Of a stretch of DNA of 42,538 nucleotides, positions 14,091 through 25,452 are shown piece by piece (within the stretch, counting starts at the first letter, position 1; every line of letters begins with the position of its first letter). The stretch is from the NCBI GenBank assembly GCA_051453625.1, contig JBOZIK010000001.1, positions 140,294,696 through 140,337,233 on the forward strand. Reading direction: 5' to 3'. Under the pieces are notes generated by a model. That model was not told where the DNA came from, made no database searches, and was given only the letters and a program-made list of their open reading frames with translations. This DNA comes from Welwitschia mirabilis (Eukaryota > Gnetophyta > Gnetopsida > Welwitschiales). The position numbers and the translations under genes were made by a program.

Positions 14091-15806
14091 TCATTTATGT
14101 TTTAAAAGTGATCTATCATAGGAAACATATTTCTCCTTTGCTAGACTTATGTAATTCATTCTTAGGTATTTACTCTCTAGAATCCAAATTGAACCCTTTA
14201 AATGATCTCTTAATAACTAAAGTAGGTATCCCTTATACACTTTCTTTCACATTTTCTTATAATAACTTTGAAGAATAATCAATCTCTTGTCCACATTTTT
14301 CTTTTCTTTGTTTTCTACAACTATATAATTAAAAATTCATTTTTTATAGGTTTTCCATGGTACTTTCCTAAGTTCATAACATTGAATTTAGGAAGATATT
14401 CATAGTCTCTAGAAAATTTAGCCAGTAAGCATTTGATGACATATTTTTTGTAATTCTAATATAAAATTAATCTTATTATAGATTCCTATGAAAAATATTT
14501 TCTTCCATAGGTATGTCATCATCATGTCATCCTCCTCAACCTTCATAAGTATTCTATGCCTATATACTAGATTTATGGCATTGGTATTTGATGTTTTAAA
14601 ATCTTATCATACATACTCATGGAGATCTGAAATTCTTTTTGAGTAATTTTCTACTATTATTGAATGTTATATCATATGATGTAACATATCTGACATCCTT
14701 AGATGATACTATATACCACTTTAAATAGAAATTTTTTTATGCTTGTGTTCATTAAATTATTATAGTAAAATTCTCAGATCATAGGTAATCATTTCACCTA
14801 TTTGACTCATCTTCATAAATAGACTTTAGTAAGAACTAAATACTCCAATTACATCACTTCCATATATTAATATATTTTTAAATGATATGCTAGAGAATAC
14901 TACAACTAATTATACATCATGTAATATAAACTCCTCCAAAAACAAGAAACAAAGTTGATGTCTCCACTTGAAACTATTAACATGGGTAACTCATGAAGAT
15001 GCATAACCTATCTCTAGGGGAAAAAAGTGGAAATGCATAAAGCATCATTTCTCTTTGTACAAGAAATAAATTATATCATCTTGCTAATATATTTATCAAC
15101 ACCATGATGAAATCATTTCATCTTTTGAAACAAGGTAATCACAAGATAAATTCCATACTTAAGTCTTGTCATGGCTTTCTTGAAGCTAGTAATAACATGT
15201 ATAATCCCAAATTTGTCAATCCTCCATTTTTGTTTTGATAGGTAGAGCAAATTTACACCATCAATTTTACATGCCTCTATGTATTTAAGTAATGATATGA
15301 TCTCTTAATTAATTCATAGGTTTTATTCAACCTATGATATCTAGACATATCTTCCTAATGTATTTCCATAAAGATGTTTTTTCTCATTAACCCTTTAGGA
15401 ATGCAAAACCTCATTAATGTACTTATAATAGTCATCAATGTAAATGGAATTACCAATCATTCATATAATTTGTTTAATGTTTTGAAGGCTAAATTCCATT
15501 AATATAAGTATGAGTTTGATAATATTTACTCTTGAAATATAGTTTTTTGAAAAGAAATGCACCTGTCAAGTTATCAAAAATATAATACATGCAATGCATA
15601 AGAAATAAATATTTTATGTTTATCTTATTAATGCATGTTAAATCAACAAACATGCAAAAACTGCTTTTTCCCTTCTTTGAAGCTACTACTATTAAAACAA
15701 AACATAAACTTTAATCAAGTTCTTATCTAGCAACTCCTATGCCTATTTTCCTATCTCTTGTTTTACATGTTGTGCCACTTTCTATGGTATATTTTTTAGG
15801 AGTAAA
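14091..15806 (-). pseudogene. Chromovirus-like pol remnant: C-terminal RT part, then integrase
   Basis: On the minus strand, descending from 15,806, the frames read ELLDKNLI, then SKKGKKQFLHVC (the usual PKK-G-WRMCVD region), then KLYE*LVIPFTLM and STLMR, matching the YEWLVMPFGL...STFMR block of Ty3/gypsy RT with Trp changed to stop. Further down, about 14,900-15,240, an integrase core is legible: YLVITLFQK (usually WVIVDRLTK), then MHLHELPMLIVSSGD and FWRSL (usually LHGVP..IVSDRD...FWkSL). The YxDD block and RNase H were not found. Sequence near 14,100-14,300 might be a decayed chromodomain, but that is weak. The RT is interrupted at 15,806/23,183 by element E2. Stops and frameshifts make it a pseudogene. 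Confidence 0.65.
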
Positions 15807-17250
15807 TGTTTACATGTAAAAATTGACATTACAAAGAAGTATAATTGGTTAGTTTAGCATAGCATTAAACATTTAAATGCTTGATTTTATTACATATTAA
15901 TATTTAGTACCATTTTTATTATTTTTCATGAAATTATGTACTTTTCCCTAACATGAGTAAATTTAGTGCAATAATTTAAACAACATTACATAACTTGATG
16001 ATAAGCTAGTAAATTATACCAGCACCACTTGCTAAGAATACCAATGCTACCATACTTTTAATCTAGAACATGATCAAATTTACATTCTTATAATAATTTA
16101 GGAAATTAATTACTTTGAAGTTATAGGGTAAGTCAAAAGTAATCCAAAATAAACCTTCAAACTTGGTAACACTTGGTGGAAGTATATGACAACCTGTTAT
16201 AGTGACATGCGATGTAAACAAGGATGATTATATGAAAGATGCATGACTTGAAATTTGTTGATAGCATCGTCAGTAATCATAGGACATGTCATTGTCATGC
16301 TTTCAAAAGAAGACAAATAATTTTTCCTTATGGTTACATGCCAAATATTTGTAACTCCTCCATAGGTAACCACTTAATGTAACCCCCGTTATATAATCAC
16401 CCACCTAACACACACCTAATACAATCATGACAAAGATCTTAAGGCTTTAATAGTCTATAAAATATCCTTTAGTACCCATTATAAACATCTTTTAATTAGC
16501 TTAACATGGGGAAGATGTGGAAGCTAGGACTTCATGGCACTCTAATCATCTTTCTTAGGGGTAGAATGTATAAGGCTAGTTGAACACTTATTTCTTCTTA
16601 TCTTAATCCATTTAATGTAATGTATACCATTTTAGATTTGAATATAAAAATTAGTTTAAATCCTTTCATTATTATTACACAATTTGTTTGGCATTATCAA
16701 TATTTAGATTCTTCAGTACGTTTTATTCTTTCATTGTTATTACATAGAAATAGGTATTAGTAATATTTAAGAAAAGATTACTGAATTATTAAGTTCTTTC
16801 ATACTATGTGAGTTAGTTAATGTTACTTCTAGTTTATTATAATTTCTATAGTTTAATAGATCTTATGAACATTCATTCATACTTTCCATGCTCATAAAGG
16901 ACTATGTAGGACTAGTTGGATTGTATAACTTACCAACACTTATGTGGTGGATGAGATTATGCCTTCATGCTAAGATTTAATGACTTGATAATTAGTTTAT
17001 GTTTCAAAACACAATAATCATTGGAGTAAGGTTGAGAGTTGGAAAAATTAGTTATACCTTTGGAGCATTCCATTTTCTTATATTATAGACTAAAGATCAT
17101 TTTAATTCTTAACTTTAGATTTTCTTTTATTTTGAATTACATTGTAAGATAGAACAATCTCATATTTTTTTTATTAAGTTACACCATATATCCCTATGGA
17201 AACATGGTATTAAGTGTTTTACTTAGTTAAATTTAATCTACTACTACACA
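15807..17250 (+). repeat. E2 5' LTR
   Basis: It starts TGTTTACATG and ends CTACTACACA. It matches 21,728-23,182 throughout by eye, for example the CTAACATGAG block near 15,950 and 21,868 and the ACATGCCAA block near 16,337 and 22,254. The two copies differ at many sites, mostly transitions, which implies an old insertion. Confidence 0.75.
16456..16464 (+). promoter_or_regulatory. E2 LTR TATA box
   Basis: TATAAAATA lies about 650 bp into the LTR. The 3' LTR has TATAAAAAA at the matching place (22,376). It would separate U3 from R in this LTR. Confidence 0.5.
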
Positions 17251-17262
17251 AAGAATGGATTT

Positions 17263-17280
17263 TAGCACCATTATTGGGGA
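17263..17280 (+). promoter_or_regulatory. E2 primer-binding site, tRNA-Asp type
   Basis: TAGCACCATTATTGGGGA lies 12 bases after the LTR end. Against the Athila/Tat-type PBS TGGCGCCGTTGCCGGGGA it has six differences, all G to A or C to T. That PBS is described for plant Athila-like elements as complementary to tRNA-Asp; this is recalled knowledge. Confidence 0.75.
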
Positions 17281-20200
17281 TACATTAGCATGGTAATGTT
17301 TTCAAGAGTACATGTATTTTTTTCTTGTAATTTTTTTAGTTAGTTTTTATTTTAATAGTGGTGGATATTGATCCATTTTTAGTAATATCTGAACTTGTCC
17401 TTTTATCTTTTATTTGTGTGTTTTCTTTCTAGTGGTGGATATTGGTCCTTTTTTAGTGAAACTTGAACTAGTCCATTTTTTGAGTTTTGTTTAGTTTTTT
17501 ATTGTAACCTAAAGCTTATCAACATATCTAATAATTTTTTGATATAATTCTAACATCTTTCTTATAAGTTTCGACTAAAATTGTGATTAAATTACAATAA
17601 AAACTAAATGCAACTCTATTGTTTTTGTGTTTCTACTATTTTCTATTACTTTATGTAGATTTTTTTAGTTTTATTTTTTTAATTTTTATTAAGAATTAAA
17701 AATGTCTATGATTTATTGTCCTATGATTTTTCTATGATAATTAGTTCATTTCTACTTAGTCCTTTTCATTTTTATGCCATTTATTTTCTATACCCTATAG
17801 TATAAATTAGTTTGTGTAGTCAAGAAATTATTACATTTTCATTATTTTTTCAAAAAATTACCAGCACAGTTATTTAACATCATCTATTTCTTTTATATAT
17901 TTTTTGCTCAAATTTTAATTAAACTCTCTCTCAGAGCTTCTAAGACCTTTCTGATAGAAATGTATTAGGCTTTTAATCCATTTTAAACACCTTCTAAAAC
18001 CAACCTATCTATCCCTAGAGCTTTTAAAATAATGAACAACTCAAATGCACTATAAAAGACTTCATTTGATCTAGATAGACTTATGACTAATATCTTCAAT
18101 CCCATCCATACCTAGATCAATCTCCTTGTAATGTTAATTTTCANNNNNNNNNNNNNNNNNNNNNNNNNNNNNNNNNNNNNNNNNNNNNNNNNNNNNNNNN
18201 NNNNNNNNNNNNNNNNNNNNNNNNNNNNNNNNNNNNNNNNNNNNNNNNNNNNNNNNNNNNNNNNNNNNNNNNNNNNNNNNNNNNNNNNNNNNNNNNNNNN
18301 NNNNNNNNNNNNNNNNNNNNNNNNNNNNNNNNNNNNNNNNNNNNNNNNNNNNNNNNNNNNNNNNNNNNNNNNNNNNNNNNNNNNNNNNNNNNNNNNNNNN
18401 NNNNNNNNNNNNNNNNNNNNNNNNNNNNNNNNNNNNNNNNNNNNNNNNNNNNNNNNNNNNNNNNNNNNNNNNNNNNNNNNNNNNNNNNNNNNNNNNNNNN
18501 NNNNNNNNNNNNNNNNNNNNNNNNNNNNNNNNNNNNNNNNNNNNNNNNNNNNNNNNNNNNNNNNNNNNNNNNNNNNNNNNNNNNNNNNNNNNNNNNNNNN
18601 NNNNNNNNNNNNNNNNNNNNNNNNNNNNNNNNNNNNNNNNNNNNNNNNNNNNNNNNNNNNNNNNNNNNNNNNNNNNNNNNNNNNNNNNNNNNNNNNNNNN
18701 NNNNNNNNNNNNNNNNNNNNNNNNNNNNNNNNNNNNNNNNNNNNNNNNNNNNNNNNNNNNNNNNNNNNNNNNNNNNNNNNNNNNNNNNNNNNNNNNNNNN
18801 NNNNNNNNNNNNNNNNNNNNNNNNNNNNNNNNNNNNNNNNNNNNNNNNNNNNNNNNNNNNNNNNNNNNNNNNNNNNNNNNNNNNNNNNNNNNNNNNNNNN
18901 NNNNNNNNNNNNNNNNNNNNNNNNNNNNNNNNNNNNNNNNNNNNNNNNNNNNNNNNNNNNNNNNNNNNNNNNNNNNNNNCCCCCCCCCCCCCCCCTTTCT
19001 CCCCTCTCTCCACCCATATTGGTCATCCTTTAATCGTTACCCTTCATCTTCTTTCCCATATCCATCATCATTCAACCAATATCTGTCATCCTCATATGTT
19101 TGACAATCTTTCTTACTTCTCTTCCAAGATATCTTTGAAGGATTTTTACAAGGTTTGGCCAAATATTCTTTTAACACACTTCAATTTTGTTCTTTATCAT
19201 TGGAAGAAACATCTAATAAAGATATGAAAAACATTGATTAAATCCTTCAACAAATAGCTCAACCCAATGATCAAATCCTTAGGATACCTGACCAATAATA
19301 AGAATAAGAAAAACTTCCTACATTTCATAAACCTAAAAACTTAAAAACATTAAAGAGATTAATGAGACTAAAATTAGTAACACCCAAACCCTATCCCTCA
19401 GGAATAAGGAATAAAACCTTAAAGAAAACCACAAAAAAATCTATGGTAAAATCCAAGATGACCTTAAGTTTAGACATGCCTTAGAGAGTGAACAACATTG
19501 CATACATAGGCTATACTTTAAAGTAGGATAAGATGCATCCAATGATAATGATCAATTAGTAGTAAGTAAACAACCATTTAAGGAATATGATATAGAAATT
19601 TATATAATAGAGGATGAATTCATAAGAATATAAATGAAATAAACAACATTGAAAGTTAAACCTTCTTTAAACCATAAACTATGTTGCTTGACAAACCACT
19701 TGAGGAATAATTCTTTATTAACCTTAATGAAGAGAAGAACATTAGCTAAGAATTTTTTCATGATCCATTCTTTGAGAAACCTTTATTTTTTTCTTAATAA
19801 CATCTTGACACAATCATGTCATTTTAATCTTTACCTTCTAAGAAAGACTAGAATCTTAATGATGAAGATAACCCTTTTATAACTTTAAATCCATCTTTTG
19901 ATACTCTTTGCAATAATAATTTATTTTTTTAATGGTTTCTAATTCATCCTTATCTTTACTCCAAAATGATGTCTTGCATAAGTTGTTGAGTAAATATAAA
20001 TAAGCTAAAGTTTGAACAATTACTTATTTAGAATGCATTATTTTTGCTACTAGCGTTAACATTCTTAAAAATTTTATGAATTCATGCATAAATGTTATAA
20101 GGATTCTCTCTCATCATTAAATTCTTGTATAATTTTGATTCATCATTTAATCTTGGCATTCATCATTTTGAACCTTCATGTGTGTAATACCTTCAAAAAT

Positions 20201-21727
20201 CCCTTTCTTAATATTTAGCTTCATCACATTCCTTTGAATTAGAGTCTTATTTTAGTATAAATTTTCTTTTTAAAATAGATTTTAATGTAAAAAATTAAAA
20301 ATAATACAAATATTTGTATTTGATGCCATTTAATGCCTTAAACCTCTCAAGCACTACCACCTTCATAATTACTATCTTAAACATTTTAAGAAAATTCCAA
20401 ATACCACTCACATCATCAAACAAATAATCATTACCTTAAACTCCATTTCTCATCTCTTCCTTTTTCATTAATTCTTATTAACTCCATTAATCACCCTCCC
20501 CTTTATCTATCTATGATTTTCCTAGATTAATGATCTTGGTTGATGGCACTTAACTAATTACACATTAATAATTAATCACATTATTATTATGAATTAGGTA
20601 GAATTTAAGTTTACTTGTGTTTTTTAAGAAACAATTTCACTTATTTTTGAGTTAACTTATTAAGGTTAGTTTCACTTAAGGTATCCTTATTGGAAAATGT
20701 GGTTAAATTAAGTGGTATCTACCTTCATGCCAAGTTAATTATTTCCAAAGCATTTTATGAGGATAAGATTTATCTTTATTAGGCTAATGAGCGAATGACC
20801 TCTTTATGTGCATGAAAAAAATAATTAAATATGAGAAGGATGATTAAAGAAAATGAAATATCTCCTCTTAAAAGACACATTATTTATTGATCATTTACAA
20901 ATTTAGTTTAGTTAACTACATTAGGGCTATGAATGTTCATTAGCAATGTAGCTTTAACAATTTATTTTATGACATTCTTAACTGCATTAGAGCTATAAAT
21001 GCTCACTAGTAATGTAGCACTAACTCCTTCATACATCAACATGTTTAACTCTATTGGAATAAGATGTCATAATACTAGATCTCCAATTAGATCAAAATGC
21101 TTAAAACAAGAAATAAAGCATAATTATAGAAAAGGTAAATTAAAATGAAAAAATTGGCATTGGAAGATGCTTTTTATAATTACTTTCTTGAACTTGTATA
21201 CTTGAAGATTTGCTTAATTGATTTTTGATTTCTTTCAGGTTCACTTATAAGATATCTTATTTGTTTGATATTTTGAGACATTTTAAATTGAGAAAAAGTT
21301 TGAGAAATTTTTAGTAAATATGACCATTTACTTAGGTATTCCATCTTTTGAATTTGTGAATAGTGCATTTTCAACAAAATTCCATGTTTTGTGTTTCCTA
21401 AAATATGTTCATCAATATCATTTACTAGCCTTTTATTTAAAGCCATGTAAAATCTTTTTAATCATCTTGACTTATTCTTTAAAAGCTTTGTATAGATTTT
21501 CTATCTTTTGTAACTTTGAGGATAAAGTTTAGTTTTTATTAAGGGGGTATGACATCTAATTATATAAAATTTTTTTGATGTTAATGCCTTGATTGTTGAA
21601 AAAAAATAAAAATTTTTAAAAATATTATATCATTTCCTTACCCACCATTTTACTTAGACAGATTTTCCATGTTCATCATTTCTTTATCATTTTTTTCTAA
21701 GGGACTAGCAAAATCATGGTTAGGGGG
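17281..21727 (+). mobile_element. E2 internal region, no recognised pol
   Basis: The region contains an 836-N gap (18,144-18,979). The left part repeats a GTGGTGGATATTG block near 17,359 and 17,432. Downstream, broken frames hint at former coding sequence: one near 19,440-19,640 reads SEQHCIHRLYFKVG, and one near 19,750-19,920 reads FHDPFFEKPLFF and DEDNPFITLNPSFDTL. Neither resembles protease, RT or integrase. Short open frames near 21,180-21,530 on both strands have no motif. An AAGGGGGT run at 21,541 and a final GGTTAGGGGG at 21,718-21,727 look like polypurine tracts; the second abuts the 3' LTR. Confidence 0.5.
18144..18995. other. Assembly gap (836 N) followed by C16
   Basis: 18,144-18,979 is unsequenced. 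A run of 16 C at 18,980-18,995 follows immediately and then a C/T-rich stretch, strikingly unlike the surrounding AT-rich DNA. A hard-to-sequence poly-C/poly-G tract probably caused the gap. Long open frames across it are artefacts of N. Confidence 0.9.
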
Positions 21728-23182
21728 TGTTTCCATATAAAAATTGATATTAAAAGAAAGTATAATCAGTTAATTTAACATGGAGGAAATAATAAAATGA
21801 ATTATTTTATTACAAATTAATGTTTCTACCCTTTTTATTATTTTTTATGAAATTATGCACTTCTCCCTAACATGAGCAAGTTTAATGCTACATTTTGGAT
21901 AACATTATAAAACTTGCACATAAGCTAGCAAACAATTTTAATACCACCATCTAGGAGTACTAGCATCACCATCCTTCTGAGATAAAACATGATCAAACTC
22001 AAGTTTCTATAATAATTCAAGAAATTAATCATATTAAGTTACAAGCTAAGTTAGAACTAATATAGAATAAATCTTCAAACCTGACGAGACTTAGCAAAAT
22101 TATAAGACAATATGTCATAATGACATGTGATGCAAATGAGGATAATCACAAGGAAGATGCATAACTTGGCATCCATTGATAGTGTGATTGGTAATCAAAG
22201 GACATGTCATTACCATGTTGACATAAAAAGGCAAAGAATCTTTGTTTGTGACTACATGCCAACTATTTATAACTTCCTCCTTAAGTAATAGCCCAATGTA
22301 ACCGTCCTTATATAACCACTAATCTAAGGCTTATCTAACGCAATTATGACAAGGATCTCCAAGTCTTTCCTCATCTATAAAAAAGCCTTGGGCACCCATT
22401 GTAAACATATTTTAGTTTGCTTAATAATGGAATGACATAGAGGCTAAGATGTCATGGTGCTCTGATCATCTTTCTTAAGGATGGAATGTTCGAGCCTAGT
22501 CAAGAAGTTCTTTCTTCTTTACCTTTATCCATTTGATGTAATGTATATTTATGTTAGATTTTAATACAATAATTAGTTTGAATCATTTCTTTATTAATGC
22601 ACATTTCATCTGGCATTAACAATATTTAGAAATAACTAGTTCTTAAGCAAGCTTCATGTTTTCATTATTATTATAGAAATAGGCATTAGAAATCTTTAGA
22701 TGAAGATTACTTAATTATCAAGTTCTTTCATATCATGTGAATTATTTGAAATTACTTTTGTCCTATTATAGCTTCTATAGTTTGATAAATATTATGCACA
22801 TACATTCATACTTTTTATGCTTATGAAGGGCTATGAAGAAACAATTGGACTAGGTAACTCACCAATACTCATGTGATGTATGAATTCATGCCTCCATACT
22901 AACCCTTAATGACTTGATAATTTAGTTTATATTTCACCATAGAGAAATCATTAAAGTAAAGGTGGAAAGCTGGGTAAATCGATTAGACTTTTGTAGCATT
23001 CCACTCCTCTTATATTGTTGATTCAAGATCATTTTAATTCTTAACTTTAAATTTTCTTTTATTTTGAGTTCCATTATAAGATAGAATAATCTTGTATCTT
23101 TTAATTAAGTTACCACATATATCCCTACGAAAGAATAATACTAAGTATTTCAATTAGTTAAATCTAGTTTACTACTATCACA
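21728..23182 (+). repeat. E2 3' LTR
   Basis: It starts TGTTTCCATA right after a G5 polypurine tract and ends CTACTATCACA. It matches the 5' LTR throughout. The minus-strand gypsy RT resumes right after its end. Confidence 0.75.
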
Positions 23183-23691
23183 AAATAGTGAATCATAGGA
23201 AATAGATCTATTTAATAATTTATACTCCTAATAACTGGTAAACTAAAAGGTAAATCAATAAAAAAAATATCTATAAAATATTTTAACACATCTTTTACCT
23301 CCACTGGTAACTCGTTCAAATGTTAATCCAAAGACACCTTCAACACCACTACCAATCCATAGCCTTCTTTTTTTTCAAAGAAACATTAAATGTATATTAT
23401 GTTATAACTTAACATAAGAGAAGAAACAACATAGCTTAAAAGCTATTTTTGCAAGCATGATAGAAATACCACTAATAATCAAATCCTTAAACATTAGCAT
23501 CTAATTTAGTCAATCCTCATTTCCAATTCCAATCAGAAATAGGTTCTTAACTAACATAACCCAATATGTTTACAATAAAATAGAATTTAGAAGACTCTAA
23601 AGGTGAGAAACTTTCTAGCCAATCCCAAGGCCTCTGCAATTCTAAAAACTTCATTAGAAGAAGATTTAAAATTTCTTACCATCTTGGATGT
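23183..23691 (-). pseudogene. Chromovirus-like RT, N-terminal half
   Basis: On the minus strand, about 23,333 down to 23,209, one frame reads LNELPVEVKDVLKYFIDIFF followed by stop-broken FTF.FTSY.EYKLL. This matches the gypsy lead-in to RT (LP.EV..VL.EF.DIFP..LP.GLPP.REI). Slightly upstream, FEKKEGYGLVVVL precedes it. The continuation, ELLDKNLI and later motifs, is found at 15,806 and below on the same strand, so E2 inserted between them. Upstream protease and gag were not recognised; sequence up to the LTR of A may be their remains. Confidence 0.6.
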
Positions 23692-24804
23692 TGATGCACT
23701 ACCAAATTTTATGTATTTGATGGGGCATTATGAGCTATTTTGCAGGACATTTATATAGTTTAGATGCAATTATGAGGATTTTAAAGAATTAATTAAATAT
23801 CTCAAAAAATTGAATTCTTGGCATGATTAGAGGAATTTAAAGCATATTTTGATACATTATGCCTTAGAGAAAGATCATTAATAAATAAGACCAGCTTCTC
23901 TTAAGTTGGAAGAACAAAGACGACTATCATCCTCTATGTCGTCCCCATGATAGGTAGGATGATAACACTGTAGATGCCACATGGAAGTGCTAACATGGAT
24001 TAGAGATAGTACTACTGATTCATTTTTTCTAGAGGAGTTTCATCCTCAGGGTTGTTCCCATAACATGCAAGATGATGAATGTAACATTTGAGCTATTATT
24101 CCCTTGGTCATTCCCATGATAGGTAGGACGACACTTGTAACCACCAACTAACCTTTGCCCATTTCATCTATTTCTTTCTTGTAATTTAATATGTTTTGTA
24201 GCACCTTTTGTGTGATGGTTTTAATTTTTAGCCCTATAAATAAAACCCCCTTCGATTCTCCTATCCATTTTCAATGTACTAAATAGTCTCATGACAAGAG
24301 ATTGAAGGGTAGGAGATCCATCTCATGAATTACAGAAAGACGTTCCCTTCATAAAGGGTTGTGCATCCTCTATTGAGGCTTAGCTATTTTGTAACCCAGA
24401 TTCTAGTTTTACTTTCATATAAAACTCTGTTTCATTTATGAATTTTAGTTCTATTATATCTCCCTTATGGTTTATGTTGTCCTTGATCTGATGACATTTT
24501 TATTAATGATTTAGGTCTTAAGGGTAGCCTTTTTTAAGGCTGAAGAAAATAGTTTTAGGTTTATTTTGCATCTACATCTAGTTTCACTCACATTGTATTA
24601 CATCTTTAATTTTCTAAATTGTTCCTAAGTTTCTATTACCATATTCTTTAAAAATCAATTCTTATTCTTCTCTTGTAAGCCTTCAATGGGTTATGAAATT
24701 TGGATTACTTTCATTCATATTAGAGTATGTATTTTACAATCTATATATTTTGATTAATAGGATTTCTTGTACAATGTAAAGTTACAAAGATATACACCAT
24801 AACA
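23692..24804 (+). repeat. Element A 5' LTR
   Basis: It starts TGATGCACTACC and ends ACACCATAACA. It aligns by eye with 30,194-31,413 from first to last base. It contains three hairpin-motif units (about 23,926-23,963, 24,040-24,077 and 24,097-24,132) and a TATA box. The two LTRs differ mostly by transitions and small indels. Confidence 0.8.
24235..24243 (+). promoter_or_regulatory. Element A LTR TATA box
   Basis: TATAAATAA sits mid-LTR. The matching places read CTAAATAAG near 30,722 in LTR B and CATAAATAC near 371 in the left-edge LTR. Conservation of place in three copies supports a promoter. Confidence 0.55.
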
Positions 24805-24807
24805 TCC

Positions 24808-24825
24808 TAGCGTCATTGCTAGGGA
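24808..24825 (+). promoter_or_regulatory. Element A primer-binding site, tRNA-Asp type
   Basis: TAGCGTCATTGCTAGGGA lies three bases after the LTR end. It differs from TGGCGCCGTTGCCGGGGA at five places, all transitions of G to A or C to T. Confidence 0.8.
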
Positions 24826-25446
24826 AGGCTGTCGAGGAGTATGAGGATTATCATCGTTCAAGTGAGTAAATCAGATTTTTGTTTGATTATTTATCTATAG
24901 CCACATTATATTTTTAATTAGGAACTTTAGGTTTTTTGTTCATAATTTTTTATTTTTCATAGTTTATAATAATATTTGTCATCCTCTCTATCATCCTCAT
25001 GACATCACGAATAACAACATAGGTTTCTTAGTTACTTTTTATCTATGAGTTTTTTTTATTTCTGTTTCTGTTTTAATAATAAAATAGTTGTCATCTTCCC
25101 TATTGCTTCCATAATAAGATGAATGATACACTCTATTTATGTTTTCTACATCCTGTTTTCATGTTATAGAAAATTTTATCTTTCTGTCTTTATTTTTGTT
25201 GTTCTTTATGTTATCCTCACAATAGGTAGGATGACAGTTTGTGTGTCTATTTTTGGCTTTTGTCTTTCTGCTAAATGTTTACTTTCTATTTGTGATTTAG
25301 GTTTTTGTCATTCTTTCTATTGTTTCCATGACTAGAAGGATGATTGTTAGTTGTTTTTAATTTCATTTTCTATTTTTTTTTTTGTTTGTAGGATACTTAG
25401 TTGTTTTTAATTTCATTTTCTATTTTTTTTTTTGTTTGTAGGATAC
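24826..25446 (+). repeat. Element A leader: four ~110-bp repeats, possible intron
   Basis: The hairpin motif recurs at about 24,978, 25,089, 25,198 and 25,306, spacings of 111, 109 and 108 bp, each followed by T-rich sequence containing TTTCTATTT-like blocks. The leader is therefore a diverged tandem array. A splice-donor-like CAAGTGAGTAA begins at 24,860 (GT at 24,862) and an acceptor-like T-rich run ending TTTGTAG lies at 25,391 and again at 25,441, just before the gag start region. Element B has the same layout. Splicing is inferred. Confidence 0.6.
25347..25446 (+). repeat. Exact 50-bp tandem duplication
   Basis: 25,347-25,396 and 25,397-25,446 are identical: each starts TTAGTTGTTTTTAATTTCAT and ends TTTGTTTGTAGGATAC. 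Element B has a single related copy (about 31,849-31,897). It duplicates the putative splice acceptor. Confidence 0.9.
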
Positions 25447-25452
25447 TATAAC

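Larger units (their letters stand above)
15807..23182 (+). mobile_element. Athila/Tat-clade LTR retrotransposon E2, full length but decayed
   Basis: Two long direct repeats of about 1.45 kb (15,807-17,250 and 21,728-23,182) flank an internal region that starts with a tRNA-Asp-type PBS and ends in a G-rich polypurine tract. No RT or integrase motif was found inside, so the element is non-autonomous or its pol is lost in decay or in the 836-N gap. It splits a minus-strand gypsy RT, whose two halves are read on either side; this places both boundaries. A target duplication is uncertain: the left flank ends AGTAAA and AGTGAA occurs a few bases right of the 3' LTR, but not exactly at the edge. Confidence 0.75.

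Noticed and set aside
14078-14278. Plus-strand 66-codon open frame
   Set aside because: It overlaps the minus-strand chromovirus LTR start and shows no recognisable motif.
15420-15470. Possible Y-I-D-D catalytic box on the minus strand in one frame
   Set aside because: The better-matching frame reads LYE*LVIPFTL here, so the apparent YIDD is an out-of-frame coincidence.
18112-19033. Long open frames on both strands of about 290-304 codons
   Set aside because: They consist almost wholly of N from the assembly gap plus the poly-C edge.
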